From positions 1,465,311-1,529,310 of the forward strand of contig NZ_UWPD01000001.1 of NCBI RefSeq assembly GCF_900604965.1: 64,000 nucleotides of DNA, given 5' to 3'. This DNA comes from Gordonibacter sp. Marseille-P4307 (lineage in GTDB: Bacteria > Actinomycetota > Coriobacteriia > Coriobacteriales > Eggerthellaceae). The position numbers were made by a program, and so were the translations under genes. This document shows, in pieces, positions 16,769-25,844 of this stretch; within the stretch, counting starts at the first letter, position 1; every line of letters starts with the position of its first letter. The notes below the pieces were generated by a model that had not been told where the DNA came from, did not search any database, and was given only the letters and a program-made list of their open reading frames with translations.

Positions 16769-17335
16769 ATGACCGTTGGAATACTGGCCATCCAGGGAGC
16801 GTTCGTCGAACATAAGAGAAAGATGAGCGCCCTGGGTGCCCCCGTCGTCGAAATCCGTCAGGCTCGCGACCTCGACCTCCCCTTCGATCGGTTGATCCTA
16901 CCCGGTGGGGAAAGCACCGTGCAGCGAAGACTGATCCATGAGGACGGCCTGTTTGAAACTTTGAGAAGCCGCATCCTCGACGGAATGCCGACGTTGGGCA
17001 CCTGCGCGGGGCTCATCCTGCTTGCCGAGAGGATCGAGGGGGAGAAAGACAGCCCCTTCCCTTCCTTCGCGACGCTTTCCGTGTCCGTCGCGCGCAACGC
17101 GTACGGCCGCCAGCTGGGCAGCTTCCGTACCGTGGGAACGTTCGCGGATGCAGGGGAGCTTCCCTTTACCTTCATCCGAGCGCCCCGCATAACGAAGGTG
17201 CGAGAATCTGCGCAAGTTCTCGCCTTCCATCGGGGAGAGCCCGTCGCGGTGCGCCAGGGAAACCAGATGGGCCTCGCGTTCCATCCCGAGCTCGATGCAG
17301 ACATGGGAGTGCACGAGCTGTTCTTGTCGCTTTAA
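16769..17335 (+). CDS. pdxT: Pyridoxal 5'-phosphate synthase glutaminase subunit PdxT
   Basis: A 188-residue class I glutamine amidotransferase that feeds ammonia to PdxS. It shows the start VGILAIQGAFVEHKRKM, the oxyanion segment LILPGGESTVQRRL, the nucleophile GTCAGLILLA and the catalytic His-Glu pair in LAFHPEL. The ATG at 16769 lies four bases after the pdxS stop, so the two are cotranslated; a longer upstream frame overlaps pdxS and is rejected. Length is typical. No terminator was seen in the 122 bases before the phosphate transporter gene. Confidence 0.96.
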   Translation: MTVGILAIQGAFVEHKRKMSALGAPVVEIRQARDLDLPFDRLILPGGESTVQRRLIHEDGLFETLRSRILDGMPTLGTCAGLILLAERIEGEKDSPFPSFATLSVSVARNAYGRQLGSFRTVGTFADAGELPFTFIRAPRITKVRESAQVLAFHRGEPVAVRQGNQMGLAFHPELDADMGVHELFLSL

Positions 17336-17457
17336 ACTTTACACTCCCTTTACCTTCGACTTAATGCCCCCTTACGTCGATCGGTCACCATGAAGGCCGG
17401 CACCTAGAGTGCGTCGGGCTCGCAGCCAAGCGGCCCGGCATCGACGGAAGGAAACTC

Positions 17458-18510
17458 ATGGGCATCGACATCGTCGCAGTTGGCTCTGCAATAGCGTCCA
17501 ACCCGGTTTTGGGACTCATCGTCTTGTTGTGCATGGGGGCAACCGTCGTCAACGGAGCAACCGACGCCCCCAACGCCATCGCAACCGTCGTCGGAACCAG
17601 GGCTATGCGCCCCGCACCCGCCATCGCCATGGCGGCGGTGTTCAACTTCATCGGCCTGTTCGCCATCACCATGGTGTCCACGGCCGTGGCGCAAACCATC
17701 TTCGGCATGGTCGATTTCGGCGGGGACAACCGGCAGGCCCTCGTCGCGCTTGCCGCCGCGATGGTCGCCATCATCGTCTGGGGAGCGGCGGCCTGGGCCT
17801 TCGGGATTCCCACCAGCCAAAGCCATTCGCTTATCGCCGGCATCACCGGGGCGGCGATAGCGCTGCAGGGCGGCCTGAGCGGCGTGAACGGGGCCGAATG
17901 GGTCAAGGTTATCTACGGTCTGGTCATTTCCACCGTGCTGGGCCTTGCCACCGGATGGCTGTTCACCCGTCTTATAAAGATTACCTGCGCCGACGTTCCC
18001 CGACCGCATGCCGAGCGTTTTTTTAAGTGGGCTCAGATCGTATCGGGTGCCGGAGTCGCGCTGCTTCACGGAGCCCAGGACGGTCAGAAGTTTCTCTCCC
18101 TCAGCATGCTGGCCATCATGTTGGGGGTCTACGGATCCGCCGACATGAGCGGCGGATTCCCGATATGGCTCGTGCTGCTGGTATCGGCCGTCATGAGCCT
18201 GGGTACCGCCGTGGGGGGTCGCAAGATCATCAAATCGGTGGGCATGAGCATGGTGAAGATGGAGCAGTACCAGGGATTCGCAGCCTGCTTGTCGGCCTGC
18301 TTCTGCATCGGCCTGGCCACGTTCACCGGCATGCCGGTATCCACCACCCACACCAAGACCACCGCCATCATGGGCGTCGGCGCCGAGAAGCGCCTGCGTG
18401 CCGTGAAGTGGAACCTTGCAGGCTCGATGGTGCTCACCTGGGTTCTGACGTTTCCCGGGTGCGGTCTTCTGGCCTACGCGTTCACCTATCTGTTCCTGTT
18501 TCTGATGTAG
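17458..18510 (+). CDS. Inorganic phosphate transporter, PiT family
   Basis: A 350-residue membrane protein with the inverted PHO4 repeats of low-affinity phosphate permeases. The N-terminal repeat has NGATDAPNAIATVVGTRAM and GIPTSQSHSLIAGITGAAI; the C-terminal repeat has LHGAQDGQKFLS and GMPVSTTHTKTTAIMGVG. It is expected to move phosphate with a cation across the cytoplasmic membrane. The ATG at 17458 follows GAAGGAAA. Its last 29 bases overlap the end of the convergent sensor-kinase gene, whose PhoB/PhoR-like type fits phosphate control. Confidence 0.95.
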   Translation: MGIDIVAVGSAIASNPVLGLIVLLCMGATVVNGATDAPNAIATVVGTRAMRPAPAIAMAAVFNFIGLFAITMVSTAVAQTIFGMVDFGGDNRQALVALAAAMVAIIVWGAAAWAFGIPTSQSHSLIAGITGAAIALQGGLSGVNGAEWVKVIYGLVISTVLGLATGWLFTRLIKITCADVPRPHAERFFKWAQIVSGAGVALLHGAQDGQKFLSLSMLAIMLGVYGSADMSGGFPIWLVLLVSAVMSLGTAVGGRKIIKSVGMSMVKMEQYQGFAACLSACFCIGLATFTGMPVSTTHTKTTAIMGVGAEKRLRAVKWNLAGSMVLTWVLTFPGCGLLAYAFTYLFLFLM

Positions 18511-19909
18511 GGACGATCCGGTCTTTGGGAAGGCGCACCGTAAACGTAGCGCCTCCTCCTTGCGTTTCGCTCAGCTCGATGGTGCCGTCATGCAATTCCA
18601 CCACATGCTTGACGATGGCCAGCCCCAATCCCGTGCCGCCCGTTTCCTTGCTGCGGCTCTTATCGATGCGGTAGAAGCGCTGGAACACCGCTTCGCTCAG
18701 CTCGGGCGGAATTCCCGGACCACGGTCGATCACCGACAGCCCAACCGATTCCCCCCCACTTGAAATGACGACATCGATTTGCGAATCGGCGGGAGCGTAC
18801 CTGATCGCATTGTCAAGGAGGTTGTATACCATCTGCTCGAGCAGCATCCTGGCGCCCGGCACCTCGCACAAAGACGCGCTGTCGGTCGATACGCGCACGA
18901 CGACCCCCTTCGGGGACGAAATGGCGATAAGACGGGTTTTCACCGCCTCGGCAAGAGCGTAAAGGTTCACCGGCATCATCTGCCGATCAAGCGTCGGTTC
19001 ATCGAGCTTGGAAAGCGTGAGCACATCGTCGATGAGAGCGCGCATGTTCTGAGCCTCTCTGTGGATGATCCCTCCGAACCGCTCCTGGTCGGGGACAGAT
19101 ACCAGCCCGTTTTCCATCAGCTCGGCATAACCGCTGATCACCTGTAATGGCGTCTTCATCTCATGGCTCACGTTGGCCGAGAACTCGCGGCGCATGTTCG
19201 CAGCCGATTCGAGCTCTTCGTTCTGGGAGCGCAGCAGAACCCGCTGTTCGTCCATGCGCACGAGAAGCGGACGCAATTCGGGATACACCCGGTTGCTGAG
19301 GGGCGCCTCCACGTCGAGCGAAGCGATGGGATCGACGATGCGGTTCGAGAGAACCCGCGAAAACGCCAGCATGACAAGCATCATAGCTCCGAGAGCCGCC
19401 GCCAAGGGAAGGATCTCCCCCTGAACGAGCGAGGCCAACGACTGGCGGGTCTGACCCAGGCGCACAAAACCCCCGTCGTCAAGCTGGACCGCAGCGAACA
19501 GAATATCGGTGTCGAGCGTCTCCGAATGTCGGAGCACCACCGCATCGGGTCCGTTTTTCGCGCGCTGGATCTCGGGACGCGTCCCGTGGTTGGAGAGAGC
19601 CGCATCGGGAGCCTGCGAGTCGAACACCACGTTACCCTCGGCATCGATGAGCGTGATGCGGTCGGCGGCGAACTGATCGATCGCGACGCCCGCACGCTCC
19701 TCGACCGGCAGCGGTCCGAGCACAGCTGCTGCACGCGCCACCTCGTCGCGCAAAACGCGCTCGGCCGATCCCTCGTATACGCTGTAGGAAACCGCAGACG
19801 CGATAAGAAAGAACACCAGCAACGCCACGGCTGTGACGATGGCGAGGCTTGCAAAGATACGACCCGTAAGCGTATCGAAAAACGCCCGGATGCGCGCGAA
19901 GCGCCTCAT
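18482..19909 (-). CDS. PhoR-like sensor histidine kinase
   Basis: A 475-residue membrane kinase. A transmembrane helix near the N-terminus (IFASLAIVTAVALLVFFLIA) leads into an extracytoplasmic sensing region, then a second helix (LPLAAALGAMMLVMLAFS), the phosphorylated H-box SHEMKTPLQVISGYAEL, and the ATPase domain with NLLDNAIRYA, DRGPGIP and GTGLGLAIVKHVVELH. The ATG at 19909 overlaps the stop of the upstream response regulator as ATGA, so the two are translationally coupled. The 3' end overlaps the phosphate transporter gene by 29 bases. Phosphate is a likely but unproven signal. Confidence 0.92.
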   Translation of the reverse strand: MRRFARIRAFFDTLTGRIFASLAIVTAVALLVFFLIASAVSYSVYEGSAERVLRDEVARAAAVLGPLPVEERAGVAIDQFAADRITLIDAEGNVVFDSQAPDAALSNHGTRPEIQRAKNGPDAVVLRHSETLDTDILFAAVQLDDGGFVRLGQTRQSLASLVQGEILPLAAALGAMMLVMLAFSRVLSNRIVDPIASLDVEAPLSNRVYPELRPLLVRMDEQRVLLRSQNEELESAANMRREFSANVSHEMKTPLQVISGYAELMENGLVSVPDQERFGGIIHREAQNMRALIDDVLTLSKLDEPTLDRQMMPVNLYALAEAVKTRLIAISSPKGVVVRVSTDSASLCEVPGARMLLEQMVYNLLDNAIRYAPADSQIDVVISSGGESVGLSVIDRGPGIPPELSEAVFQRFYRIDKSRSKETGGTGLGLAIVKHVVELHDGTIELSETQGGGATFTVRLPKDRIVPTSETGTDR

Positions 19910-20607
19910 CGACCCGCCTCGGGATCGAAGGAGTAGCCCACGCCGCGCACGGTGCGGATAAGCGACCCGGCACCCGAGTGCGCCTCGGAGAGCTTGCGGC
20001 GCAGCGTCTGCACGTGAACATCGACCGTTCTCGTCTCGCCCACAAACGCGATATCCCATACCAGCTCGAGCAGAACCTCGCGCGTGAGCACCGTTCCCGC
20101 ATGCTCCATGAGGGTCTTCAGAAGATCGAACTCTTTGACCGTCAGATCGAGCTGGGCTCCCGCAACCGAAACCCTGCGCGCCTGAGGCGAGAGCGACACC
20201 GCTCCGCACGTCACCTCCGGCTCGCCCGAAGCTACGGCCGGAGCTCCGGCGCGCCTGATCAACGCCTTGCAGCGGCTTACCAGCTCCATCATGCCGAAAG
20301 GCTTCACCAGGTAGTCATCCGCTCCCGCATCAAGCCCGATCACCTTGTCGTACTCGGTGCCTTTGGCCGTCAGCATCATCACGGGAATGTAGGCGGTTGC
20401 ATCATGGGCGCGCAGGCGCCTCAAGGTATCCAACCCGCTTTCCCCCGGCAGCATGATATCGAGCATCACCAGATCGGGCTTCGATTCCCCCAAAGCCTCC
20501 CAAAACGATGCAGCCTCCGAAAAGCCGCGCACCTCCAAACCGGCTTGGCGCAGCGCGTACAGGGCCAGCTCGCGGATATCGGTATCATCTTCAACGTAGT
20601 AAATCAA
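19906..20607 (-). CDS. PhoB/OmpR-type response regulator
   Basis: A 233-residue two-domain regulator. The receiver has the acidic pocket VEDD, the phosphoacceptor in LVMLDIMLPGESGL and the conserved LVKPFGMMEL. The C-terminal winged helix ends with VDVHVQTLRRKL and RTVRGVGYSFD. I place the start at the TTG at 20607, giving MIYYVEDDTDIR as in homologues, with GGAG nine bases upstream. An in-frame GTG at 20658 would add 17 residues that do not look like a receiver start. It is the first gene of the pair with the sensor kinase. Confidence 0.9.
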   Translation of the reverse strand: MIYYVEDDTDIRELALYALRQAGLEVRGFSEAASFWEALGESKPDLVMLDIMLPGESGLDTLRRLRAHDATAYIPVMMLTAKGTEYDKVIGLDAGADDYLVKPFGMMELVSRCKALIRRAGAPAVASGEPEVTCGAVSLSPQARRVSVAGAQLDLTVKEFDLLKTLMEHAGTVLTREVLLELVWDIAFVGETRTVDVHVQTLRRKLSEAHSGAGSLIRTVRGVGYSFDPEAGR

Positions 20608-20665
20608 GGCGGAGCTCCATCGCGCGGTTCGAAGAACATCGAGAGTAGAAGATACCACGGAACCC

Positions 20666-22099
20666 TTAGCTTGAACGCGATTCCGAGGACGCGCTCCCTC
20701 CCCGCTTCAGAAACCGCAGGCCATCGGTGGCCACGTATACGATCATGCCCACCGCCAGCAAAAACGGGTAGAACAGAAACGGAATGATGGATACCGATGA
20801 GATGCCCGCGATAGCCGCGGCGATCAGCAGCTGGGCTCCGTAGGGTATGATGCCCTGCCCGATACACGACCAGGTATCGAGCAACGACGCCGCCTCGCGC
20901 GGGGAAACGCCGTACTCATCGCTGATCTGCTTGGTAACCGATCCCGACATAACGATGGCCACCGTGTTGTTCGCCGCTGCCACGTCCAGCAGCAGCACCA
21001 GCAAGCCGATGCCGGCCATGCCGCCGCGCCGCCCCTTGAAGTGCCCCTTGATGAAGCGCAGAATAGCCGCGAACCCACCGTGCTGGCGCATGAGCGCGCC
21101 GATCGCGGCGACCAAGATGGTGACGATCATGGTCTCGAACATGCCGGTGGCTCCCGAACCCATCGCCGTGAAAGCCGTGATGAACGAGAGGCTTTGGGCC
21201 CACGCTCCGGCAAGCGTCATGAGCACGATGCCGATAGTGAGAACCAAAAGCACGTTCATACCCGTCATGGCCAGCACCAGCACCGCGAAATACGGGAGGG
21301 CCAGCACGACGTCGAACTCGTAGGCCCCAACCGAGGCCGGCGCCGACGAAGCGCTCGCCAACGTGATCACGGCAAGCGTCGCGATCGCCGCCGGAATGGC
21401 GATCTTGGCGTTCTCGTAGAACTTATCCTTCATGGCGGCGCCCTGGGTCTTCGTCGCCGCAATGGTTGTGTCCGAGATGAACGAGAGGTTGTCTCCGAAC
21501 ATGGCGCCGCCCACGACGCTGGCCACGCAGAACGCGAGGTTGAGGTCGGCATTGACCGCCGTAGCCACCGCGATGGGCGTAAGCACCGAAACCGTGCCCG
21601 TGCTCGTTCCCATGGCAAGCGAGATAACGGCCGCGATGAAGAACAGTCCCGGAACCGCGAAGTTGCCGGGAATAACCGACAGCATCATGTTCGCGGTGCT
21701 CTGAGCGCCTCCCGCCTGGCTGGCAAGGCCGCTGAACACGCCGGCGAACAGGAAGATGAACAGCATGATCACGATGTTCTCGTCTCCGATGCCGCGCGCG
21801 CAGCAGCGGATCTTCTCGTCGAAGCTCAAGCCCCGGTTCTGAACGAGCGCAACGCCGAGCGCGATCATGAAGGCGACGACCACCGAGATGATGTAGAAGC
21901 CCATCTGGCCTTCGATGGGGCTGATGTACTCGAAGTACACACCCGTCCCCAGATACAGGGCAAGAAACACCGCGATGGGAAGCAACGCGGCCGCATTGGG
22001 CTTGATGCCAGCCCCTTCCTCCATACGGACCTTGGCCTGCTCGACGGCAGTGGCCGCAGCGGCGCTCTCAGCCTGACCCGTTTCGCGCTTCTCGTTCAT
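20666..22099 (-). CDS. NhaC-family Na+/H+ antiporter
   Basis: A 477-residue membrane protein with about a dozen hydrophobic segments and family motifs: LFIFLFAGVFSGLA, AMGTSTGTVSVLTPIAVA, GGAMFGDNLSFISDTTIAAT and DVAAANNTVAIVMSGSV. Such proteins exchange sodium, or amine/carboxylate pairs such as malate-lactate, against protons; the sequence does not settle which. A charged, Ala-rich 35-residue N-terminal tail precedes the first helix. The gene lies 58 bases upstream of the response regulator start in the same direction, and cotranscription is possible. Confidence 0.9.
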   Translation of the reverse strand: MNEKRETGQAESAAAATAVEQAKVRMEEGAGIKPNAAALLPIAVFLALYLGTGVYFEYISPIEGQMGFYIISVVVAFMIALGVALVQNRGLSFDEKIRCCARGIGDENIVIMLFIFLFAGVFSGLASQAGGAQSTANMMLSVIPGNFAVPGLFFIAAVISLAMGTSTGTVSVLTPIAVATAVNADLNLAFCVASVVGGAMFGDNLSFISDTTIAATKTQGAAMKDKFYENAKIAIPAAIATLAVITLASASSAPASVGAYEFDVVLALPYFAVLVLAMTGMNVLLVLTIGIVLMTLAGAWAQSLSFITAFTAMGSGATGMFETMIVTILVAAIGALMRQHGGFAAILRFIKGHFKGRRGGMAGIGLLVLLLDVAAANNTVAIVMSGSVTKQISDEYGVSPREAASLLDTWSCIGQGIIPYGAQLLIAAAIAGISSVSIIPFLFYPFLLAVGMIVYVATDGLRFLKRGGSASSESRSS

Positions 22100-22251
22100 G
22101 ACACCCTTTCGTTTTCGACGGTAGTTATCGGATTATCTCATAACGCCACCGAGGATGGCTCCGAAACCGCGACGGAGGCCATCGCGCGGGTGCGGCCAGG
22201 TCGGCATCAAACGACACCGCCGCAACCGCAGTTGAAGGCGCTCGCGGCCGA

Positions 22252-23244
22252 TCAGCCCAGTTCGCCTGCGATGGAGCGCTCCATCCACCTCAGAAACTCC
22301 CTTCCCCGAAAACCCTGGGAAAGCAGGAACGCCGCCTTGGCGTAAGCGGCCTCGAACGTCATATCCCGGGCACCTACCGCCCCTTCGCGCGGAAACGCCG
22401 TGCTCGCCTCGTAGCGCCCCAGGGCGACGGATGCCTGCGCGCACTGAGAGCATATAACGATGGGCACGCCGGACGCGAAAAGGCGTTCGAACGGCTCGGA
22501 GAAACCGGGTTCGCCGACAGGGGCGTTACCCACTCCGTACGCGCGCACCAAAACCGCCTCGGGCAGCGGATCCAGAACCGTCTCGAGGCGCGCGACCGAA
22601 ATGCCCGGCACGATATCGACGACCGCGATATCGCAGCGGCGAAACGGAAGCGGATCGGGCCAGCCCGAACAGACCGCATCGACACCCGCCCACTCCCACG
22701 GGGCACCCGCACATGCCAAAGGCGCTGCACAGGGCGATTCAAATCCTTCGAAATCCCAGGTAGATCGCTTGATAACGCGATTTCCCCGAAACAGGTGCCG
22801 ACCGAAGAACAACGACACGCCCTCTGCACGTCCGCTGAGAACCGCCGAGAGGGCGCCCGCCATGTTGGAAAAGGCATCGGATCCCGCGCTTCGGGCGGGC
22901 AGCTGCGACCCCGTGAAAACGACGGGCTTGCCAAACGACGCCAGGGCAAAGCTCAAGGCGGACGTCGCATAGGCCATGGTGTCCGTTCCGTGCAGCACGA
23001 CGAACCCATCGGCCCGATCACGGTGGGCCGTAAGATTCTCAACCAGCGACCGCCACTGATCCGGTCCGGCGCTCGAAGAATCAATGGGAGGTTCGATCTG
23101 GGAAAACCCGATGGATGAATTTTCAAGGCCGGCAAGGGCGGCAACCTCGGAAAGCCATGTGCGCACATCGGCTCCCGGAACCAGGCCCCTAACCGATTCG
23201 ACCATGCCGATCGTACCCCCGGCATACGTCACATGAACGCGCAT
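22252..23244 (-). CDS. L-asparaginase, type I-like
   Basis: A 330-residue enzyme that hydrolyses asparagine to aspartate and ammonia. The first catalytic Thr lies in TYAGGTIGM at residues 5-13, and the second triad in VVLHGTDTMAYATSALSFAL. The following GKPVVFTGSQLP is also conserved. There is no signal peptide, so it is cytoplasmic. The ATG at 23244 is chosen because GGAGG precedes it and the homology starts there; an upstream in-frame extension of 49 residues is Cys/Ser-rich and unlike the family. Length is typical. Confidence 0.93.
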   Translation of the reverse strand: MRVHVTYAGGTIGMVESVRGLVPGADVRTWLSEVAALAGLENSSIGFSQIEPPIDSSSAGPDQWRSLVENLTAHRDRADGFVVLHGTDTMAYATSALSFALASFGKPVVFTGSQLPARSAGSDAFSNMAGALSAVLSGRAEGVSLFFGRHLFRGNRVIKRSTWDFEGFESPCAAPLACAGAPWEWAGVDAVCSGWPDPLPFRRCDIAVVDIVPGISVARLETVLDPLPEAVLVRAYGVGNAPVGEPGFSEPFERLFASGVPIVICSQCAQASVALGRYEASTAFPREGAVGARDMTFEAAYAKAAFLLSQGFRGREFLRWMERSIAGELG

Positions 23245-23445
23245 TGAACCTCCGTTTCCACATATGTGCGATGTGCGGTCATCCTCGATGCGCACAACGG
23301 CCTCCCGAAGCATACCCGAAACGCACTCCGCTTCAAAGCACGGGCCCTCGCCGCATCCGACAGCTTCGCTCGACACCCCGGAACTTCCCAAAACGCGCTA
23401 CACTCTTCTTTTTGCAATTACACGTGAAAGCGGGCGCAAGACACG

Positions 23446-24678
23446 ATGGGCAACGTCAAACGTCGCATGGGCGACAGGCAAACGGTCATGCTGGCAAGCA
23501 TCTGGATAACGGTGATCTGGCTTGCAGCCGACATGTACCTTCCCGCCCTTCCCACCCTCGTCGCCGAATTCAACACCACCGAAGCCGTCATCAACTCCAC
23601 CATGATGGCCAACACGCTCAGCCTCGCATTCGGATCCCTTCTGGGCGGTCCCCTTACCGACAAGGTGGGTCGGCGCGCGCCTTTGCTGATCGCCGCCGTT
23701 CTCGTGATCGTTGCGAATGCGGCGTGCGCGTGCGCCACCTCGCCCGACCAGCTCATCGCCTTGAGGATTTTCGCAGGAAGCGCGGGCGGCCTCATCATCT
23801 CGACCGTCATGGCGGTGCTGCGCGATCGGTTCAACGCCGACAAGCTCGCCTCGGCCGTAACGGTCTCGCAATCCTTCGCGGTGCTCGGCCCGCTGGTCGC
23901 TCCGTTCCTGGGATCCCTCCTGCTCACGTTCGCCTCATGGAGGGGCATCTACATCCTGCTTGCAATCCTGTCCGCCGCCTGTTTTCTCTGGACGCTCGCC
24001 CTCGAAGAAACGCTCCCGCTCGACCAGCGCGCCGATATCAGCATCGTCGGTTCCCTGGGACTGGTGTTCGATATCGCGCGCGACCGCTCGTTCATGCTTG
24101 TTCTGGGCGCTCTCTGCATGGCTCCGCTCACGTTCGGCACCTACCTGCTCACCTGCTCTTACGTCTATCTCCAGTTCTTCTCGCTGGACTACATCGGATA
24201 CAGCATCTGCTACTTTATCGCCATCCTCATCGAGTTGGCCGCGCCCTTCATCTACGAGCGGCTTTCGAGAAAGGTGTCCCCCCTGGCCATCATGATCACC
24301 ATCGGAGGGCTGCTCGCGCTCGCAGGAGGGCTCGTCATCGCCGTCGGCACCACCTCTCCGGTGGCCTTCCTCTTCGGATGCGCCTTCTTCATCATCGCCA
24401 GCGGCATGGGGCGCGCGTTCGCCTACGTCGTCCTCATGGGCTCGTGCAAGCGCAACGCCGGGGCCGCTTCGGCCCTCATCACCTTTTCGCTGAACCTGTT
24501 CGCCGGATTCGGAGCGCCCATCGCCTCGATTCCGCTGTGGCCCAACCACGTCATCGGCACCGGGGCGCCCTCGCTGTTTGCCGGCATCATGCTTTTGGCG
24601 ATCACGTTCATCCTGGTCGGTCCCGTAGGATCGAAGATCCTCGATAAAATGCCGAAGGCGCACGGCGAATCGTCTTGA
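23446..24678 (+). CDS. Bcr/CflA-family MFS multidrug exporter
   Basis: A 410-residue, 12-helix major facilitator protein. The first helix and loop (WLAADMYLPALPTLVAEF), the loop motif GGPLTDKVGRRAPLL and the TM4/5 region (RIFAGSAGGLIISTVMAVLR) match the drug:H+ antiporter group that includes Bcr. It would export hydrophobic drugs or small molecules using the proton gradient. The gene is divergent from asparaginase with a 201-base gap. No adjacent regulator is seen. Confidence 0.9.
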   Translation: MGNVKRRMGDRQTVMLASIWITVIWLAADMYLPALPTLVAEFNTTEAVINSTMMANTLSLAFGSLLGGPLTDKVGRRAPLLIAAVLVIVANAACACATSPDQLIALRIFAGSAGGLIISTVMAVLRDRFNADKLASAVTVSQSFAVLGPLVAPFLGSLLLTFASWRGIYILLAILSAACFLWTLALEETLPLDQRADISIVGSLGLVFDIARDRSFMLVLGALCMAPLTFGTYLLTCSYVYLQFFSLDYIGYSICYFIAILIELAAPFIYERLSRKVSPLAIMITIGGLLALAGGLVIAVGTTSPVAFLFGCAFFIIASGMGRAFAYVVLMGSCKRNAGAASALITFSLNLFAGFGAPIASIPLWPNHVIGTGAPSLFAGIMLLAITFILVGPVGSKILDKMPKAHGESS

Positions 24679-24726
24679 TGTAAGCGATAATAGCCGATCT
24701 GCGCCCCGATTCGACAAGGAGCCCTC

Positions 24727-25827
24727 ATGCCGCTTTTCCGACGCATCCTCATTGGCCTCGGCGCCTCGGTGCTGGCCTTGCTGCTGGCGCTTGCCGCCTA
24801 TGCCGCATACCTTCAGGCCACGTATTACCGCGTCCCCGACAACCAGGCCATCGAAATAGAGAACAACTCGTCCGAAGGCCTCAAGGCTCGTGCGACCTAT
24901 ACGGCGGTTTCCTACAACATCGGCTTCGGGGCCTACACGCCCGACTACACCTTCTTCATGGACGAAGGCGCGATGGCCGACGGAACCGAAACCAAGGGTG
25001 TCCACGGCCGTGCCGTAAGCGAGCAGAGCGTACGGGATTGCACGACCGGCGACATCGATCTGGTCAAGACGATCGATCCCGACTTCGCGTTGCTCCAGGA
25101 AGTGGACACCGACTCCGACCGCAGCTTCCATGTGAACCAGAAGTCCCAGTTTGAGCAGGCCTTCCCCGCTCATGCATCAGCCTGGTCGTCGAACTTTCAC
25201 AGCGCGTTTCTGGCCTATCCGTTCAACGAGCCCCACGGAACAGTGAACGCGGGGCTTCTCACCCTTGCAAAGGCCGGTATCAGCAGCGCCCAAAGGCGCA
25301 GCTATCCCATCGACGAATCGTTTCCCACCAAGTTCTTCGACCTCGATCGCTGTTTTCAGGTGATGAGGATGCCCGTCGACAACGGAAGGGAGCTCGTCCT
25401 CGTCAACAGCCACATGTCGGCCTACGACAAAAGCGGCCTGGTGCGCGCTCGCCAACTGGAGCTGCTGAAATCGCTGCTCGAGGAGGAAGCGGCGGCCGGC
25501 AACTACGTCGTCTGCGGAGGCGATTGGAACCACGCACTTGCCGGAAGCGTCGATCTGTACCCATCCGAACAGCAAGTTCCCGCATGGGTGGCGGTCATGG
25601 GCGATGAGGACCTGCCGGCGGGCTTTTCGATTGTGAAACCCGGCAACCTGGCCGATGTCGCCACCTGCCGCGGCTGCGACATCCCCTACGAGAAGGGCGT
25701 CACCTACACCGCTACGGTTGACGGATTCATCGTTTCCGACAACGTGCGTGCCACCGCCGAAAACATCGAAAACGATTTCTCCTTCAGCGACCACAACCCG
25801 GTGAAGCTGACCTTCGAGCTTTCCTGA
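24727..25827 (+). CDS. Membrane-anchored endonuclease/exonuclease/phosphatase-fold protein
   Basis: A 366-residue protein with an N-terminal membrane anchor (VLALLLALAAYAAYLQA) and an extracytoplasmic EEP domain. The catalytic landmarks are present: AVSYNIGFG, LLQEVD, VCGGDWNH and the closing DHNPV. The EEP fold includes DNases, sphingomyelinases and inositol phosphatases. The length and anchor are like uncharacterised Coriobacteria members, and the substrate is open. It lies 48 bases after the MFS exporter gene and 17 bases before trmB, so the three may form one operon. Confidence 0.85.
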   Translation: MPLFRRILIGLGASVLALLLALAAYAAYLQATYYRVPDNQAIEIENNSSEGLKARATYTAVSYNIGFGAYTPDYTFFMDEGAMADGTETKGVHGRAVSEQSVRDCTTGDIDLVKTIDPDFALLQEVDTDSDRSFHVNQKSQFEQAFPAHASAWSSNFHSAFLAYPFNEPHGTVNAGLLTLAKAGISSAQRRSYPIDESFPTKFFDLDRCFQVMRMPVDNGRELVLVNSHMSAYDKSGLVRARQLELLKSLLEEEAAAGNYVVCGGDWNHALAGSVDLYPSEQQVPAWVAVMGDEDLPAGFSIVKPGNLADVATCRGCDIPYEKGVTYTATVDGFIVSDNVRATAENIENDFSFSDHNPVKLTFELS

Positions 25828-25844
25828 TTTCGACGGGAGATCCC

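Noticed and set aside
18511-19906. Plus-strand frames opposite the sensor kinase
   Set aside because: These have shadow composition and no ribosome sites; the kinase on the minus strand is unambiguous.
20608-20658. Upstream GTG start for the response regulator
   Set aside because: Adds 17 residues before the receiver domain; the TTG with GGAG upstream gives the usual family start.
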